Shown: one piece after another, positions 34,116-43,084 of the stretch
Position numbering within the stretch: the first letter of the stretch is position 1
Layout: every line of letters starts with the position of its first letter
Assembly: GCF_019063845.1 (NCBI RefSeq)
Contig: NZ_CP077683.1
Coordinates: forward strand, 3,526,501 to 3,590,500
Direction of reading: 5' to 3'
From: Geomonas subterranea
GTDB taxonomy: Bacteria > Desulfobacterota > Desulfuromonadia > Geobacterales > Geobacteraceae
DNA length: 64,000 bases
Position numbers and translations under genes: made by a program
Notes under the pieces: generated by a model
What the model was told of the DNA's origin: nothing
The model's input: the letters and a program-made list of their open reading frames with translations, nothing else
Databases searched by the model: none

Positions 34116-35198
34116 CTAGCGGTCCGTGCAGGCGATGCAGGGATCGATGCTGTTCACGATGAGCGGAATGTTGGCGACCGGCTCCCCTTTCAGCATCACC
34201 TTGAGGGCGTCCCAATTCATGTAGGAGGGGACGCGCCACTTGAGACGCACCGGGAAGTCCGAACCGTCGGTCCTCAGGTAGTACATGAGCTCGCCGCGCG
34301 GCGCCTCCGACTTCGCAATCGCCTCGCCGGCGGGGATCTCCGGGAGGGTGTCGGCGTACAGCGGCCCCGCTGGGAGTTGCGCCAGGCACTGCTCTATGAG
34401 CGACACCGACTGCCGCGCCTCGGCAAGCCGCACCAGGTTGCGCGCCCGGACGTCCCCCGCCGTTTGAGTCGCCACTTCGAATTCGAGGCGGTCGTAGGCG
34501 CCGTAGGGGCTTTTCCTGCGCACGTCGTATCCGATGCCGCAGGCCCTGGCCACCGGCCCCACCACCGCGCACTCGACGGCGGCCTCGCGCGGCAGCACCC
34601 CTACCCAGGCCATGCTCGCCATGAGCGCCGGGTTGTTGCCGAACTGCAGGTAGAGCTCGTCCAGCGGTTTTTTCATCTCCTCCATCGCCCTCGCCAGGTA
34701 GGTTGCCGCCTCCGGGGTGAGGTCGTAGCGCACGCCGCCGATCACGTTCGCAGCCAGGTCCATGCGGTTGCCGTAGATCGCCTCCTTGGCGCGCTGCATG
34801 ATCTCGCGGATCTCCATGACGCGGCGGAACAGCGCGGTCTCGCCTATCGCGTTGGCCTGCACCGCGCAGCAGAAAAGGTGCGAGGCGATGCGCTTGATCT
34901 CGTCGGCCACGGCGCGCAGGTACTCGGCCCGCGGCGGGATCACGATCCCCGCCACCTCCTCCACCGCCGCGCAGAAGGTGCTCGGATGGCTGTTGGAGCA
35001 AAGCGAGCAGAGCCGCTCCAGGAGGGTTATGTTCTGGTACAGGTTGCGGCGCATCACCAGGTGCTCCATCCCGCGGTGCACCTGTCCCGGCAGGACGTCC
35101 AGATCGGCCACCCGGTCCCCCTCCAGCCTGACCCGGAAGTACATCGGCTCCTCGAGGGCCAACTGGTGAGCACTCAACTTGATTACCCTGGTGTTCAT
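34116..35198 (-). CDS. cooH: Energy-converting [NiFe] hydrogenase large subunit, CooH type
   Basis: 360 residues. Both cysteine pairs that hold the NiFe centre are present: ERLCSLCSNSH near the N-terminus and IDPCIACTDR at the extreme C-terminus. The protein stops right after the second pair, so there is no cleavable tail; CooH is likewise unprocessed. It aligns with the 49-kDa (NuoD) family: MYFRVRLEGDRV, HRGMEHLV, and YLRTDGSDFPVRLKWRVPSY. It reduces protons with electrons from CO, normally coupled to ion pumping through membrane partners that are not in this window. The ATG at 35198 overlaps the cooU stop as ATGA. Confidence 0.93.
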   Translation of the reverse strand: MNTRVIKLSAHQLALEEPMYFRVRLEGDRVADLDVLPGQVHRGMEHLVMRRNLYQNITLLERLCSLCSNSHPSTFCAAVEEVAGIVIPPRAEYLRAVADEIKRIASHLFCCAVQANAIGETALFRRVMEIREIMQRAKEAIYGNRMDLAANVIGGVRYDLTPEAATYLARAMEEMKKPLDELYLQFGNNPALMASMAWVGVLPREAAVECAVVGPVARACGIGYDVRRKSPYGAYDRLEFEVATQTAGDVRARNLVRLAEARQSVSLIEQCLAQLPAGPLYADTLPEIPAGEAIAKSEAPRGELMYYLRTDGSDFPVRLKWRVPSYMNWDALKVMLKGEPVANIPLIVNSIDPCIACTDR

Positions 35199-35836
35199 GC
35201 ATCCTCCCGTTCGCCAAGCACCCTGTCCCAAAGCGCCTTGCCGGTTGCCGCGTTGCTGAACGTGGAATACGGGACCAGGCGCTCGAAGGGTGCGTGGGTA
35301 ATGGTGTGATCGAGGAACAGGCGCCGCGGATCGGGGTGCCCCACCACCTGGACGTCGTAGAGTTCCATCAGCTCCCGCTCCTGCCAGTCGCAGTTGCGAA
35401 AGATTGGGGTGAGGGAGGGAATTCGCGCCCACTCCAGCGGGAGTGTGACGGTGAGGGTGAGGGTGGCGCCGTCCAGGTCGAAGTGGTAGGCGATCTCGCG
35501 CCCGCCCTTCTCCTGGGACCGTTCCGGCAGATACGGCGTCACCATGGCCAGGCGCCCCTCTAACTCCGCGATGGCACGGGCCGCCGGGAGCAGCGCTTCC
35601 CCGGAAGGGAGGCGGCACCAGCCGGTCAGTACCCCCTTGCGGTCCCGGCGCCATGTCACCGTGGTTTCCTCCCCCGCCGCCAAGGCCAGTGCGGAGGCGA
35701 CGCCAGCTACGACGCCGGTCACGTCCGGTGTTCCGCCACCTTCAAAACCATCCCTCATCCGACCTTCAGGCGCCCTCTCGCGGCGGGAGAGGGGAGCGGT
35801 CGGCGTATCGCCTGTCTCGTTGGTGCAATCGTTCAT
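35195..35836 (-). CDS. cooU: Hydrogenase NuoC-like subunit CooU with an in-frame repeat near its N-terminus
   Basis: 213 residues. The C-terminal two thirds are a 30-kDa (NuoC/EchD) domain: FRNCDWQERELMELYDVQVV and GHPDPRRLFLD are diagnostic. The start at 35836 is fixed by an ATGA overlap with the cooX stop. Residues ~14-34 (TAPLSRRERAPEGRMRDGFE) are not native: they translate a copy of the GC-rich palindromic element at 35755-35797, kept in frame. Native sequence resumes with DVTGVVAGVASALALAAG. The first 13 residues may also be remnants. The stop overlaps the cooH start. The subunit bridges the large and small hydrogenase subunits and needs no cofactor. Confidence 0.88.
   Translation of the reverse strand: MNDCTNETGDTPTAPLSRRERAPEGRMRDGFEGGGTPDVTGVVAGVASALALAAGEETTVTWRRDRKGVLTGWCRLPSGEALLPAARAIAELEGRLAMVTPYLPERSQEKGGREIAYHFDLDGATLTLTVTLPLEWARIPSLTPIFRNCDWQERELMELYDVQVVGHPDPRRLFLDHTITHAPFERLVPYSTFSNAATGKALWDRVLGEREDA
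35755..35797. repeat. GC-rich palindromic repeat inside cooU coding sequence
   Basis: CCCTCATCCGACCTTCAGGC followed by GCCCTCTCGCGGCGGGAGAGGGGA: the same core as the intergenic family, here translated in frame as part of CooU. Confidence 0.85.
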
Positions 35837-36231
35837 CTTACCGGTGCTCCTATGCTCATCCGCCGCCGGCAGGCCGGGCAGAGGGTTGTCAGCTTTTCGA
35901 TTTCGGGAGTGGGGCGGCGGAAGGCCGCGTGCAGGAGTTGGGGGGCCGCCGGGATGATGGGGTCGCCGCAGCCGGAGCAGGGTGCGTATGGTACCTCGCC
36001 CCGCTCGACCTGGGCGAAAGCGTCGACGGCCCGGTGGTCGAGGCGCCAGTCGCCCGTGACGGAAAGGGCCCCGGTGGGGCAGTAGTGGCTGCACAGGCCG
36101 CAAAATACGCAGCTGTTGTGCCAGAGGGTCAGGCGGGCGCCCCGCTCCCCCTCCTCGAAACGGATCGCCCCGGCGGCGCAGACGTGCCGGCACATGCGGC
36201 AGTCCACGCAGGCGCCAGGATCGAAGCTCAG
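35833..36231 (-). CDS. cooX: Hydrogenase polyferredoxin subunit CooX, probable CTG start
   Basis: 132 residues if it starts at CTG 36231. Cysteine groups CVDCRMCRHVC and CVFCGLCSHYC are two [4Fe-4S] ferredoxin sites; later APCSGCG and LCPACRRR form two further CxxC pairs, possibly zinc or rubredoxin-like. No ATG precedes the first cysteine: the frame meets TAA 11 codons upstream of the GTG at 36207, and using that GTG would lose the first cluster cysteine. CTG at 36231 overlaps the cooL TGA as CTGA, parallel to the ATGA overlaps of the other genes, so translational reinitiation there is the likely start. The protein relays electrons between CooF/CooS and the hydrogenase. Confidence 0.85.
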   Translation of the reverse strand: MSFDPGACVDCRMCRHVCAAGAIRFEEGERGARLTLWHNSCVFCGLCSHYCPTGALSVTGDWRLDHRAVDAFAQVERGEVPYAPCSGCGDPIIPAAPQLLHAAFRRPTPEIEKLTTLCPACRRRMSIGAPVR

Positions 36232-36734
36232 CCTCCCCGGGCGGGGAAATTATCGGTGATGGGGCACTTCCGGTCACCCGGCTCCCCGCCCCGCTCCCCC
36301 CCGCCGCGGCGGGCCCGGAGGATCTCCAAGGCCCGGGCGATCCCGGCCAGCAGGGCCTGGGGGCGCGGCGGGCAACCGGGCACGTTCACGTCCACCGGCA
36401 GGTGGCGCTCAAGCGGGCCGTCCACCGCGTAGCTGTCGCGGAAGACACCGCCTGACACCGGGCAGACCCCGACGGCGACGGTGACCTTGTCCTGCGGCGT
36501 CTCCGCGTAAAGGCGCAGCACCTCGTCCTTGGCGCGGACGGTGAGCGGGCCGGTGATGAGGAGGATGTCCCCCTCGTGCGCCGAGCCGGTGTAGCTGCAC
36601 CCCAGTTGCTCCACGTCGAATTCCGTCACCGCCGAGGTCACCGCCAGTTCGACGTCGCAGCCGTTACAGGACCCGGTGTTGATGCGGAACAACCGCACCG
36701 GCTCCGCTGCCGTTTCTTCTACCTCGATGTGCAT
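36228..36734 (-). CDS. cooL: Hydrogenase small (NuoB-like) subunit CooL
   Basis: 168 residues from the ATG at 36734; longer open sequence upstream is repeat DNA and has no ribosome site. Proximal [4Fe-4S] ligands are visible: TGSCNGCDVEL, VGVCPVSGG and PGCPPRPQAL, the NuoB/EchC pattern. It receives electrons from CooX and passes them to the NiFe site in CooH. The C-terminus has an Arg/Gly-rich tail (RARRGGGERGGEPGDRK) of low complexity. First gene of the cooLXUH-hypA operon, behind a ~700-bp leader with a candidate CooA operator at 36802-36817. Confidence 0.92.
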   Translation of the reverse strand: MHIEVEETAAEPVRLFRINTGSCNGCDVELAVTSAVTEFDVEQLGCSYTGSAHEGDILLITGPLTVRAKDEVLRLYAETPQDKVTVAVGVCPVSGGVFRDSYAVDGPLERHLPVDVNVPGCPPRPQALLAGIARALEILRARRGGGERGGEPGDRKCPITDNFPARGG

Positions 36735-36789
36735 CGCCCTCTCCCGTTGATGACAAATTGCAGCCATGGGCGGCAATGTAGGCGAAAAA

Positions 36790-37231
36790 GCGGCCGCGGT
36801 CTGTCGGACAGCCGACAGTTCGTAGTTTTTCTTCGCCAAATAAGTTTGTCCCCCAGTCCCTCTCCCTCTGGGAGAGGGTGCCCGTAGGGCGGGTGAGGGA
36901 CACGCCACGAAGGGGGCTCATGGACGGGCGCGCCGCCTCTTTCCCTCACCCCAGCCCTCTCCCAGAGGGAGAGGGAGTAGGAGTGGGAGAGATAGTGGGG
37001 GGGAGGGAGATTCGTGTGGGAGGTGGGAGCGCGGCCGCGGTCTATCGGACAGCCGCAATGCGTTGTTTTTTCCTCGCCGCAAATGTCCTTCCCCCAGTCC
37101 CTCTCCCTCTGGGAGAGGGTGCCCGCAGGGCGGGTGAGGGATACGCCACGAAGAGGGCTCATGGACGGGCGCGCCGCCTCTTTCCCTCACCCCTCTCCCT
37201 CACCCCGGCCCTCTCCCAGAGGGAGAGGGAG
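36790..37231. repeat. Imperfect ~241-bp tandem duplication in the cooL leader
   Basis: Copy 1 (36790-36976) and copy 2 (37031-37231) both begin GCGGCCGCGGTCT and continue with the operator-like palindrome, a T-rich stretch, CCCCCAGTCCCTCTCCCTCT, CGCCACGAAG, GGGCTCATGGACGGGCGCGC and a second GC-rich palindrome. In copy 2 the operator half-sites are degraded (TATCGGACAGCCGCAA). Much of each copy is GC-rich palindromic repeat. Confidence 0.88.
36802..36817. promoter_or_regulatory. Candidate CooA/CRP-family operator before cooL
   Basis: TGTCGGACAGCCGACA is an inverted repeat, TGTCG-N6-CGACA, close to the known CooA consensus TGTCA-N6-(C/T)GACA. It is 68 bp upstream of the cooL start codon. Confidence 0.6.
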
Positions 37232-37263
37232 ATAAAAAAGGGGAGTGTGGACCGGTTCAGCTT

Positions 37264-37364
37264 ACGTGGGAACTACGTGGGAACTACGTGGGAACTACGT
37301 GGGAACTACGTGGGAACTACGTGGGAACTGCATGGGAAACTGCATGGGAAACTGCGTGGGAACT
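37264..37364. repeat. 11-bp minisatellite downstream of the cooA-like gene
   Basis: Six exact tandem copies of ACGTGGGAACT (37264-37329) followed by variant units GCATGGGAAACT (twice) and GCGTGGGAACT. All six copies lie between cooA and the cooL leader and do not belong to a gene. Confidence 0.93.
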
Positions 37365-37434
37365 GTGGGTGGGCGTTTGTCTGCGGAGAGATCTGCAGGA
37401 AATTGAGGCGAAGACAGCGCCAGAAGTGGAGCGA

Positions 37435-38094
37435 TCAGGAAAATTCCTTCATCTCCTTGAAGGCATCCAGTTCCTTGATGAGCAGGGTCTTGCGGTCGAT
37501 CTTCACCAGCAGGCCGGCCTTGATGAAGTCGTTGATGATCTGGGAGATGGTCTGACGGGTGGTGCCGACCAGGAGGGCGATGTCCTCGGTGCCGAGGCCT
37601 AACTGCACCACGGTCCCTTGCGGGGTCACCTGCCCCCGATCGGCCGCGGCGCCGAGGAGAAAGTCCACCAGGCGCAGACGGACGTCCTTGAAGGCGAGCC
37701 CCTCGATGGTCTGGATGGAATTCCGCAACAGCTCGCCGAGGACCTTCACCATGGTGAGCGAAAGCTCGGGACGACGGGCCAACGCCTGCCGGAACGTCGC
37801 GGTGCTGCAGACCAGGATCTCGGTCCCCTCCAGGGCTTGAACGAAGGCGGGTGTATGGGTGCTGAAGACGTCGCCTTTCTCCAGGAGCGCCAGGGTGAAT
37901 TCCTTGTCCTCATAGGCGAGGTAGATGCGGAGCCGGCCGCTTCGCACCACGAAGACCAGGTTCTTCTCCTCGAAGGGTGAGTAGACAAGCGTCTTCCTGG
38001 CGTAATGGCGCGCCGTGAAGTTGGTCTGAAAGTCGGAGTCGGCGTGAAAAAGCGAGAGGAGGTCCGCGTCGGAAAGCTTCATCTTGTTCGGCAT
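37435..38094 (-). CDS. cooA: CooA-like CO-sensing transcription regulator (CRP/FNR family)
   Basis: 219 residues from ATG 38094 (GGGAG seven bases upstream). A cyclic-nucleotide-type effector domain (VFVVRSGRLRIYLAYEDKEF), a long C-helix (LTMVKVLGELLRNSIQTIEG), and a winged HTH (LLVGTTRQTISQIINDFIKA). Compared from memory with Rhodospirillum rubrum CooA, Pro2 is present (MPNK versus MPPR) and His80 in FSTH aligns with haem ligand His77; Cys75 is replaced by Ser78, as in some other CooA proteins that lack it. The HTH GTTRQTISQ parallels GSSRQTTST of CooA. FNR-type cysteines are missing. It lies on the same strand upstream of the coo genes and probably activates them when CO binds haem. Confidence 0.8.
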   Translation of the reverse strand: MPNKMKLSDADLLSLFHADSDFQTNFTARHYARKTLVYSPFEEKNLVFVVRSGRLRIYLAYEDKEFTLALLEKGDVFSTHTPAFVQALEGTEILVCSTATFRQALARRPELSLTMVKVLGELLRNSIQTIEGLAFKDVRLRLVDFLLGAAADRGQVTPQGTVVQLGLGTEDIALLVGTTRQTISQIINDFIKAGLLVKIDRKTLLIKELDAFKEMKEFS

Positions 38095-38451
38095 AACTGG
38101 CTCCCTTGTCGCATTGGGTACCGCCGCATTATGCAGCAGCGCCCCCAAAAAAGGCAAGGCGGCAACGGCTAATCCCCGTATACATTGAGCAGTTACAACG
38201 ACAGGCAGCCGTCACGGCCGGTACCGCCCTGCTCACCCGCAGCCAAAGACTGAAGTAAAAACGGGTATCTGCCGATGTAGGATAAAGACGTACTCCAAAA
38301 TAAGCCGGGTCCTTATATAAGGACTCACCCTGATTTGCTACTTTAGTGGTCGTTTTGGGTCGGACGCGGTGAGCAGTGCCAATGCCGGATTCCCTGTAAG
38401 ACTTCAGCACCGGATCCACACTCGCTTGGCCGCCACTGGAGACAGTATTTC
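38095..38451. other. Divergent intergenic region between cooA and the MASE1 kinase
   Basis: 357 bp without a gene. It contains the perfect palindrome at 38309-38324 and must hold promoters for cooA (minus) and the kinase (plus); no convincing -35/-10 pair or TGTCG-N6-CGACA operator was seen for cooA. Confidence 0.5.
38309..38324. promoter_or_regulatory. Perfect 16-bp AT-centred palindrome
   Basis: GTCCTTATATAAGGAC has two exact 8-bp arms; GGGT and ACCC lie a few bases beyond on either side. It is 128 bp before the hybrid kinase start and 215 bp before the cooA-like start, and looks like a dimeric repressor site. Confidence 0.45.
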
Positions 38452-41400
38452 ATGGCATCTACGGCTGTACAGCAGCAGCTTATGGCAGGCGGAGGGTCCC
38501 GTTGCGTCGCTGGGGTCGCCCTGGCCTACGCGATTCTCGGGGCGCTGGGACTTGGTCTCGCCATCCCCCCCGGCTACGCCAGCCCGGTTTTCCCCGCTGC
38601 CGGGCTTGCCCTGGCCGCCGCCCTCCACTTCGGCAAATGCGCCCTTCCCGGCGTCTGGCTCGGCTCCCTGGCCCTCAACCTCGTCACACCCTGGTATCAC
38701 GGCAAGCTCGACTGGAGCGCCGCCGTTGTGGCCCTGCTGGTCGCCACCGGCGCCATGCTGCAGGCCCTTGGAGGTACCGTCGCGGTAAACCGGGCTATGG
38801 GGGAGAGATGGCGCAGCCTGGAGACCGAGCGGGACATCGTCACCTTCCTTGTCGCGGCCGGTCCCCTCGCCTGCCTCGTCTCCGCGACAACTGGAACCGC
38901 CGCCCTCTACCTCGCCGGCATGGTCCAGTCCGGCGGCCTCGCCTTCTCGTGGTGGAACTGGTGGAGCGGCGACACGCTGGGCGTGGTGATCTTCGCGCCA
39001 CTCACGCTCATTTTCCTGCTCAGGCAGTCCCCCTGGCGGGAGCGCCTCGTGACCGTCGCGATCCCCATGGCGATCACCCTGATCCTGGTCATCGCCGCCT
39101 ACCTCGGCATCGCCCGCTGGGAGCAGAAGCAGCAGGTGGCCCAGTTAGCCGACCACGGCAAGAAGCTCACCCAGTTGCTCGACCGTCGCCTGGTGGCGCA
39201 CCAGGAGGCGCTCGCCGCGCTGCGTCGCGTCATCGAGGTGAACCCGGAGATGACTTTCGGCCAGTTCGAGTATTTCACCCGGATCACGCTGCAGGACCAC
39301 AAGGACATCTTCGGTCTGAGCTTCAACCACTTCGTGCCCCACGCCGCCCGTCACGCCTTCGAGCGCTCCATGGTCTCCAAATCCCCCACGGGCAGCTTCG
39401 CCATCACCGAACGAAACCGGAACGGGGAACTGGTTGCCGCAGGGGACCGCCCGCATTACGTCTGCGTCGGGTACATCGCCCCCATCAAGGGAAACCTCCC
39501 CGCCATCGGCTTCGACATCAACTCCGAGCCGATCCGCCGCAGCGCCATCGACGCGGCCCGCAGAACCTTCAGGCCCGCGGTCACGGCCCCCATCCAACTG
39601 GTCCAGGAACAGCGGAAACGGGTCGGGGTGCTGCTGCTGCATCCCGCCTTCAGAAACCCCGAACTGAGGGATGCGCGGGGGGACGGCTCCCTTTTCGGGT
39701 TCGCCGTTGCCGTCATCAAGGTCGACGAGATGGTCCGGATCGCGATGCAGGACCAGCTACCGGCGGGGCTCGTGCTCCGGGTCAGCGACCCTGCGGCGGC
39801 AGGCGCCAGGCGCATCCTGTTCCAGTCCGACGGCGCCCGGACCGAACCGCTCCCCCCCCAGGGGTGGCACACCACGCTTTCCATCGCCGACCGTCTCTGG
39901 AGAGTCGACCTTCTACCCACCCAGGAGTACCTGCGCCAGCAGCGCTCCTGGATGGCCTGGGGCATAGGGGTCCTCGGCCTGCTCTTCGCCGCGCTGCTGC
40001 AGGTGATGATGCTGGCGATGTCGGGCCGCAACTCGGTCATCCAGCGCACGGTCTCCGAGCAGACCAAGGCCCTCATGAAGGCCAAGGAAGACGCGGACGC
40101 CGCCAACCAGGCCAAGAGCGCCTTCCTGGCCAACGTGAGCCACGAGGTCCGCACGCCGATGAACGCCATCATCGGTGTCGCCTACCTGATGCGCAAGGAC
40201 GCCAGCGGTCGGCAGCGGCAGCAGCTGTGCAAGATCGACCGGGCCGCCCGGCACCTTTTGGAGGTCATCAACGACGTGCTCGACTTCTCCAAGATCGATG
40301 CCAGGAAGATGACGCTTCAGCCCACCGTGTTCGGCGTCCCCTCGGTGATCGAAACGGTCCACGCCCTTTTTGCCGATCGCATCTCCGCCAAGGGACTCGA
40401 TTTCTTCGTGGATATCGCCCAGGTCCCCCGCAGGGTGCACGGGGACGACCTGAAGTTGGAGCAGATCCTGCTGAACCTCGTCAGCAACGCCCTGAAGTTC
40501 ACCGAACACGGTCGCATCGAACTGCGCGGGGAAACGATCCGCCGTGACGGGGAGACCGTCTGGCTGCGTTTCAGCGTCGCGGACACCGGGATCGGCATCC
40601 CCGCTGACAAGCTGGACCGGGTCTTCGAGCCTTTCGAGCAGGGGGACGGCTCCACGACACGCCGCTACGGCGGAACCGGCCTCGGACTCGCCATCTGTCG
40701 CAGCCTGGCGGAGCTCATGGGGGGGAGCATACGGATAGAGAGCACCCCCGGCGAGGGGAGCACCTTCAGCTTCGAGGCGCCGTTCCGGGCGGTTGAAGAG
40801 AGCGAGTACACCGGCCGGAGCGTGGCCACGGCAGCCGCCCGGGCCGGGAACGGTGACGCCGACGCGCGCCTTGCAGCGCATGCGGGACAACGGGTGCTCC
40901 TCGCCGAGGACAACCCGTTGAACCAGGAGGTCCTGGTCGATTTGCTGCAGCACGTAGGCCTGGCCGCGGAGGTGGCGCCGGATGGCCGCCAGACCCTGGA
41001 GCTTGCGGGGCGGCAGCGGTACGACCTGGTGCTGCTCGACCTGCAGATGCCGGTGATGGGAGGCATCGAGGCGGCGCGGGAGCTCCGCCGGCTCCCCGGG
41101 TATGGCGAGGTGCCCCTCATCGCTCTCACCGCCAACGCCTACGATGAGGACGTTGCCGCCTGCCTCGCCGCCGGAATGAACGCCCACCTGAGCAAGCCGG
41201 TTGATCCCGGACAGCTGTACGCCGCGCTGCTGCGGTGGCTCCCCACGCCTTCGGGGACCGCCTCGACGCCGCCAGGGGGGAGGCAGGCAGATACCATGGA
41301 CCACGGGCTGGAGCAGCTTACCCGCATTCCCGGGCTCGACTTCGCCGCCGGGCTGCGCACCTTCAGCGGGAACCAACTCCGCTTCAAGGAGCTCCTGCAG

Positions 41401-41922
41401 CGGTTCGTGACCAACCATGCGACCGACCCGCAGGAGATCAGGGAAGCCCTGGTGCAGGACGACCTCGCGGCGGCCCGGCATCTCGCCCACAGCCTCAAGG
41501 GGACGGCGGGGGCCCTCGGGCTGGTCCGCATCCAGGCGGCGGCCGAAAAGTGCGAAAACGGACTGAAGGGGTCGCAGCCGAAGCAGGTGCTGGAGCGGCT
41601 GTGCCAGGACCTGCAGGCGCTGCTTGACGAAGTCGTCCCCATGCTTGGGCAGGTACTCTCGAGTGCCACGGGGAGCGCCACTGCCGTCACCCTTCCCAAA
41701 CTGCACGCCGGGCTGCAGGAACTGCACGCCCTGCTGGCCGAAGACGATATCGAAGCGGTCAGATGCTTCAAAAGCCTCAACGAGGCGCTGGCGCTGGCAA
41801 CCAGGGGGAAAAGCCGGGAACTGGAGAGGTGCGTGGAGTCCTTCTCCTTCGACCAGGCCCGGGTGGAACTGGAGATCCTCATGGAAATGCTGGCGGTGCC
41901 ACGCCCGGTGCAGGGCAAGTGA
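38452..41922 (+). CDS. Hybrid histidine kinase MASE1-CHASE-HisKA-HATPase-REC-HPt
   Basis: 1156 residues. The N-terminus is a multi-span MASE1-type membrane sensor (to ~215), then a periplasmic CHASE domain (~225-430, with [20 protein letters not shown] and [18 protein letters not shown]) and a last membrane helix near 505-525. The cytoplasmic part has HisKA ([18 protein letters not shown], His ~563), HATPase ([34 protein letters not shown]), a receiver ([12 protein letters not shown], phospho-Asp ~862 in [11 protein letters not shown]), and an HPt domain ([13 protein letters not shown], His ~1012). It is a full phosphorelay in one chain. CHASE domains sense small extracellular ligands. GGAGAC lies before the ATG; a kinase gene follows 16 bp downstream. 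Confidence 0.92.
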   Translation: MASTAVQQQLMAGGGSRCVAGVALAYAILGALGLGLAIPPGYASPVFPAAGLALAAALHFGKCALPGVWLGSLALNLVTPWYHGKLDWSAAVVALLVATGAMLQALGGTVAVNRAMGERWRSLETERDIVTFLVAAGPLACLVSATTGTAALYLAGMVQSGGLAFSWWNWWSGDTLGVVIFAPLTLIFLLRQSPWRERLVTVAIPMAITLILVIAAYLGIARWEQKQQVAQLADHGKKLTQLLDRRLVAHQEALAALRRVIEVNPEMTFGQFEYFTRITLQDHKDIFGLSFNHFVPHAARHAFERSMVSKSPTGSFAITERNRNGELVAAGDRPHYVCVGYIAPIKGNLPAIGFDINSEPIRRSAIDAARRTFRPAVTAPIQLVQEQRKRVGVLLLHPAFRNPELRDARGDGSLFGFAVAVIKVDEMVRIAMQDQLPAGLVLRVSDPAAAGARRILFQSDGARTEPLPPQGWHTTLSIADRLWRVDLLPTQEYLRQQRSWMAWGIGVLGLLFAALLQVMMLAMSGRNSVIQRTVSEQTKALMKAKEDADAANQAKSAFLANVSHEVRTPMNAIIGVAYLMRKDASGRQRQQLCKIDRAARHLLEVINDVLDFSKIDARKMTLQPTVFGVPSVIETVHALFADRISAKGLDFFVDIAQVPRRVHGDDLKLEQILLNLVSNALKFTEHGRIELRGETIRRDGETVWLRFSVADTGIGIPADKLDRVFEPFEQGDGSTTRRYGGTGLGLAICRSLAELMGGSIRIESTPGEGSTFSFEAPFRAVEESEYTGRSVATAAARAGNGDADARLAAHAGQRVLLAEDNPLNQEVLVDLLQHVGLAAEVAPDGRQTLELAGRQRYDLVLLDLQMPVMGGIEAARELRRLPGYGEVPLIALTANAYDEDVAACLAAGMNAHLSKPVDPGQLYAALLRWLPTPSGTASTPPGGRQADTMDHGLEQLTRIPGLDFAAGLRTFSGNQLRFKELLQRFVTNHATDPQEIREALVQDDLAAARHLAHSLKGTAGALGLVRIQAAAEKCENGLKGSQPKQVLERLCQDLQALLDEVVPMLGQVLSSATGSATAVTLPKLHAGLQELHALLAEDDIEAVRCFKSLNEALALATRGKSRELERCVESFSFDQARVELEILMEMLAVPRPVQGK

Positions 41923-41938
41923 AGCAGAGGAGGGGCAG

Positions 41939-43084
41939 ATGAACGGCAACAAGAAACGCGCGACGGTGCTGGTCGTGGATGACACCCCCGACAACCTGGT
42001 CTGCATCGGCGATCTGCTGAAGGACGAGTACCACGTGCGCGTCGCCAACAACGGCGCCAAGGCGCTGCAGATCGCGCAGCAGGCGCCCCCTCCCGACGTG
42101 ATCCTCCTCGACGTGATGATGCCGGGGATGGACGGCTACGAGGTCTGTCACAGGCTGAAGTCCGCCCCCGCCACCCGCGACATCCCCGTCATTTTCCTCA
42201 CCGCCAAATCCGACCTGGAAAGCGAGCGCCACGGTCTTGAACTGGGCGCCGTCGATTACATAACGAAGCCGCTCAGCCCTCCCATCGTACTGGCCAGGGT
42301 AAAAACGCACCTGAACCTGAAGCTGGCCGCCAATATCATACGCGACCGCAACGAGGCGCTGGAGCAGGAGGTGGCCGAGCGGACCCGTGACCTGCAGGAC
42401 ACCAACACGCAGTTGCGCCGGCTCGCCGCCCGCCTGGAGACGGCGGTGGAAACCGAGCGCACCGGCATCGCCCGGGAACTGCACGACGAACTGGGGCAGC
42501 TGCTCACGGCACTCAAGATCGACTTGGCCTGGCTGGAAAAGCGCTGTCCGCAGGAGGACGAGAAGGTTATCGCCAAGGTGGAGTCAATGGATGCCGTGCT
42601 CGATCTCACCATCGGCACGGTGAAGCGCCTGGTAAGGGGGCTGCGCCCGAGGATGCTGGACGAGTTCGGCCTGGTCGCCGCCATCGAGGCCCAGCTGGCG
42701 GACTGCCGCGACAGGCACATCCAGTGCCGTCTGGAGGCGCCGCGCCGGGACGTCGAGATCGACAAGGAGCGCCAGATCTCCCTCTTCAGGATCTTCCAGG
42801 AAAGCATGACCAACGTGATGCGCCACGCAGAGGCGACCCAGGTGGACGTCCTCCTCGACCTGAACGAAGAACGCGCCCTGCTGCAGGTTCAGGACAACGG
42901 GCGGGGGATCGCACCCGGGGCCGCGACCGGCCAATCGCTGGGGCTGGTGGGAATGGAGGAGCGTGCCCGCCGCTGGGGCGGGAGCTTCGAAGTCACCGGC
43001 ACCCCCGGAGCCGGTACCACCATCCGGGCTACCATCCCGCTGCGGGATAAAACGGCTCCCCCCGTCCCGCCGGAACCGGCATAA
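41939..43084 (+). CDS. Receiver plus NarX/DesK-type histidine kinase
   Basis: 381 residues from the ATG at 41939 (GAGGAGG upstream). A receiver ([14 protein letters not shown], phospho-Asp in [18 protein letters not shown]) occupies ~9-125. A short coiled coil leads to HisKA_3 ([20 protein letters not shown], His ~181) and an HATPase_c ([25 protein letters not shown]). This class phosphorylates NarL-type regulators; none is adjacent. Sixteen bp separate it from the hybrid kinase upstream, so they share a transcript and the HPt of that kinase may feed this receiver. Confidence 0.9.
   Translation: MNGNKKRATVLVVDDTPDNLVCIGDLLKDEYHVRVANNGAKALQIAQQAPPPDVILLDVMMPGMDGYEVCHRLKSAPATRDIPVIFLTAKSDLESERHGLELGAVDYITKPLSPPIVLARVKTHLNLKLAANIIRDRNEALEQEVAERTRDLQDTNTQLRRLAARLETAVETERTGIARELHDELGQLLTALKIDLAWLEKRCPQEDEKVIAKVESMDAVLDLTIGTVKRLVRGLRPRMLDEFGLVAAIEAQLADCRDRHIQCRLEAPRRDVEIDKERQISLFRIFQESMTNVMRHAEATQVDVLLDLNEERALLQVQDNGRGIAPGAATGQSLGLVGMEERARRWGGSFEVTGTPGAGTTIRATIPLRDKTAPPVPPEPA

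Noticed and set aside
37264-37364. CRISPR array
   Set aside because: Units are contiguous 11-mers without spacers, and no cas gene is near.
36878-37555. Open frame through the 11-bp repeat and duplicated leader, encoding a GNYVGTTWEL-type peptide
   Set aside because: It consists of repeat DNA read through, has no ribosome site and ends in the cooA gene antisense.
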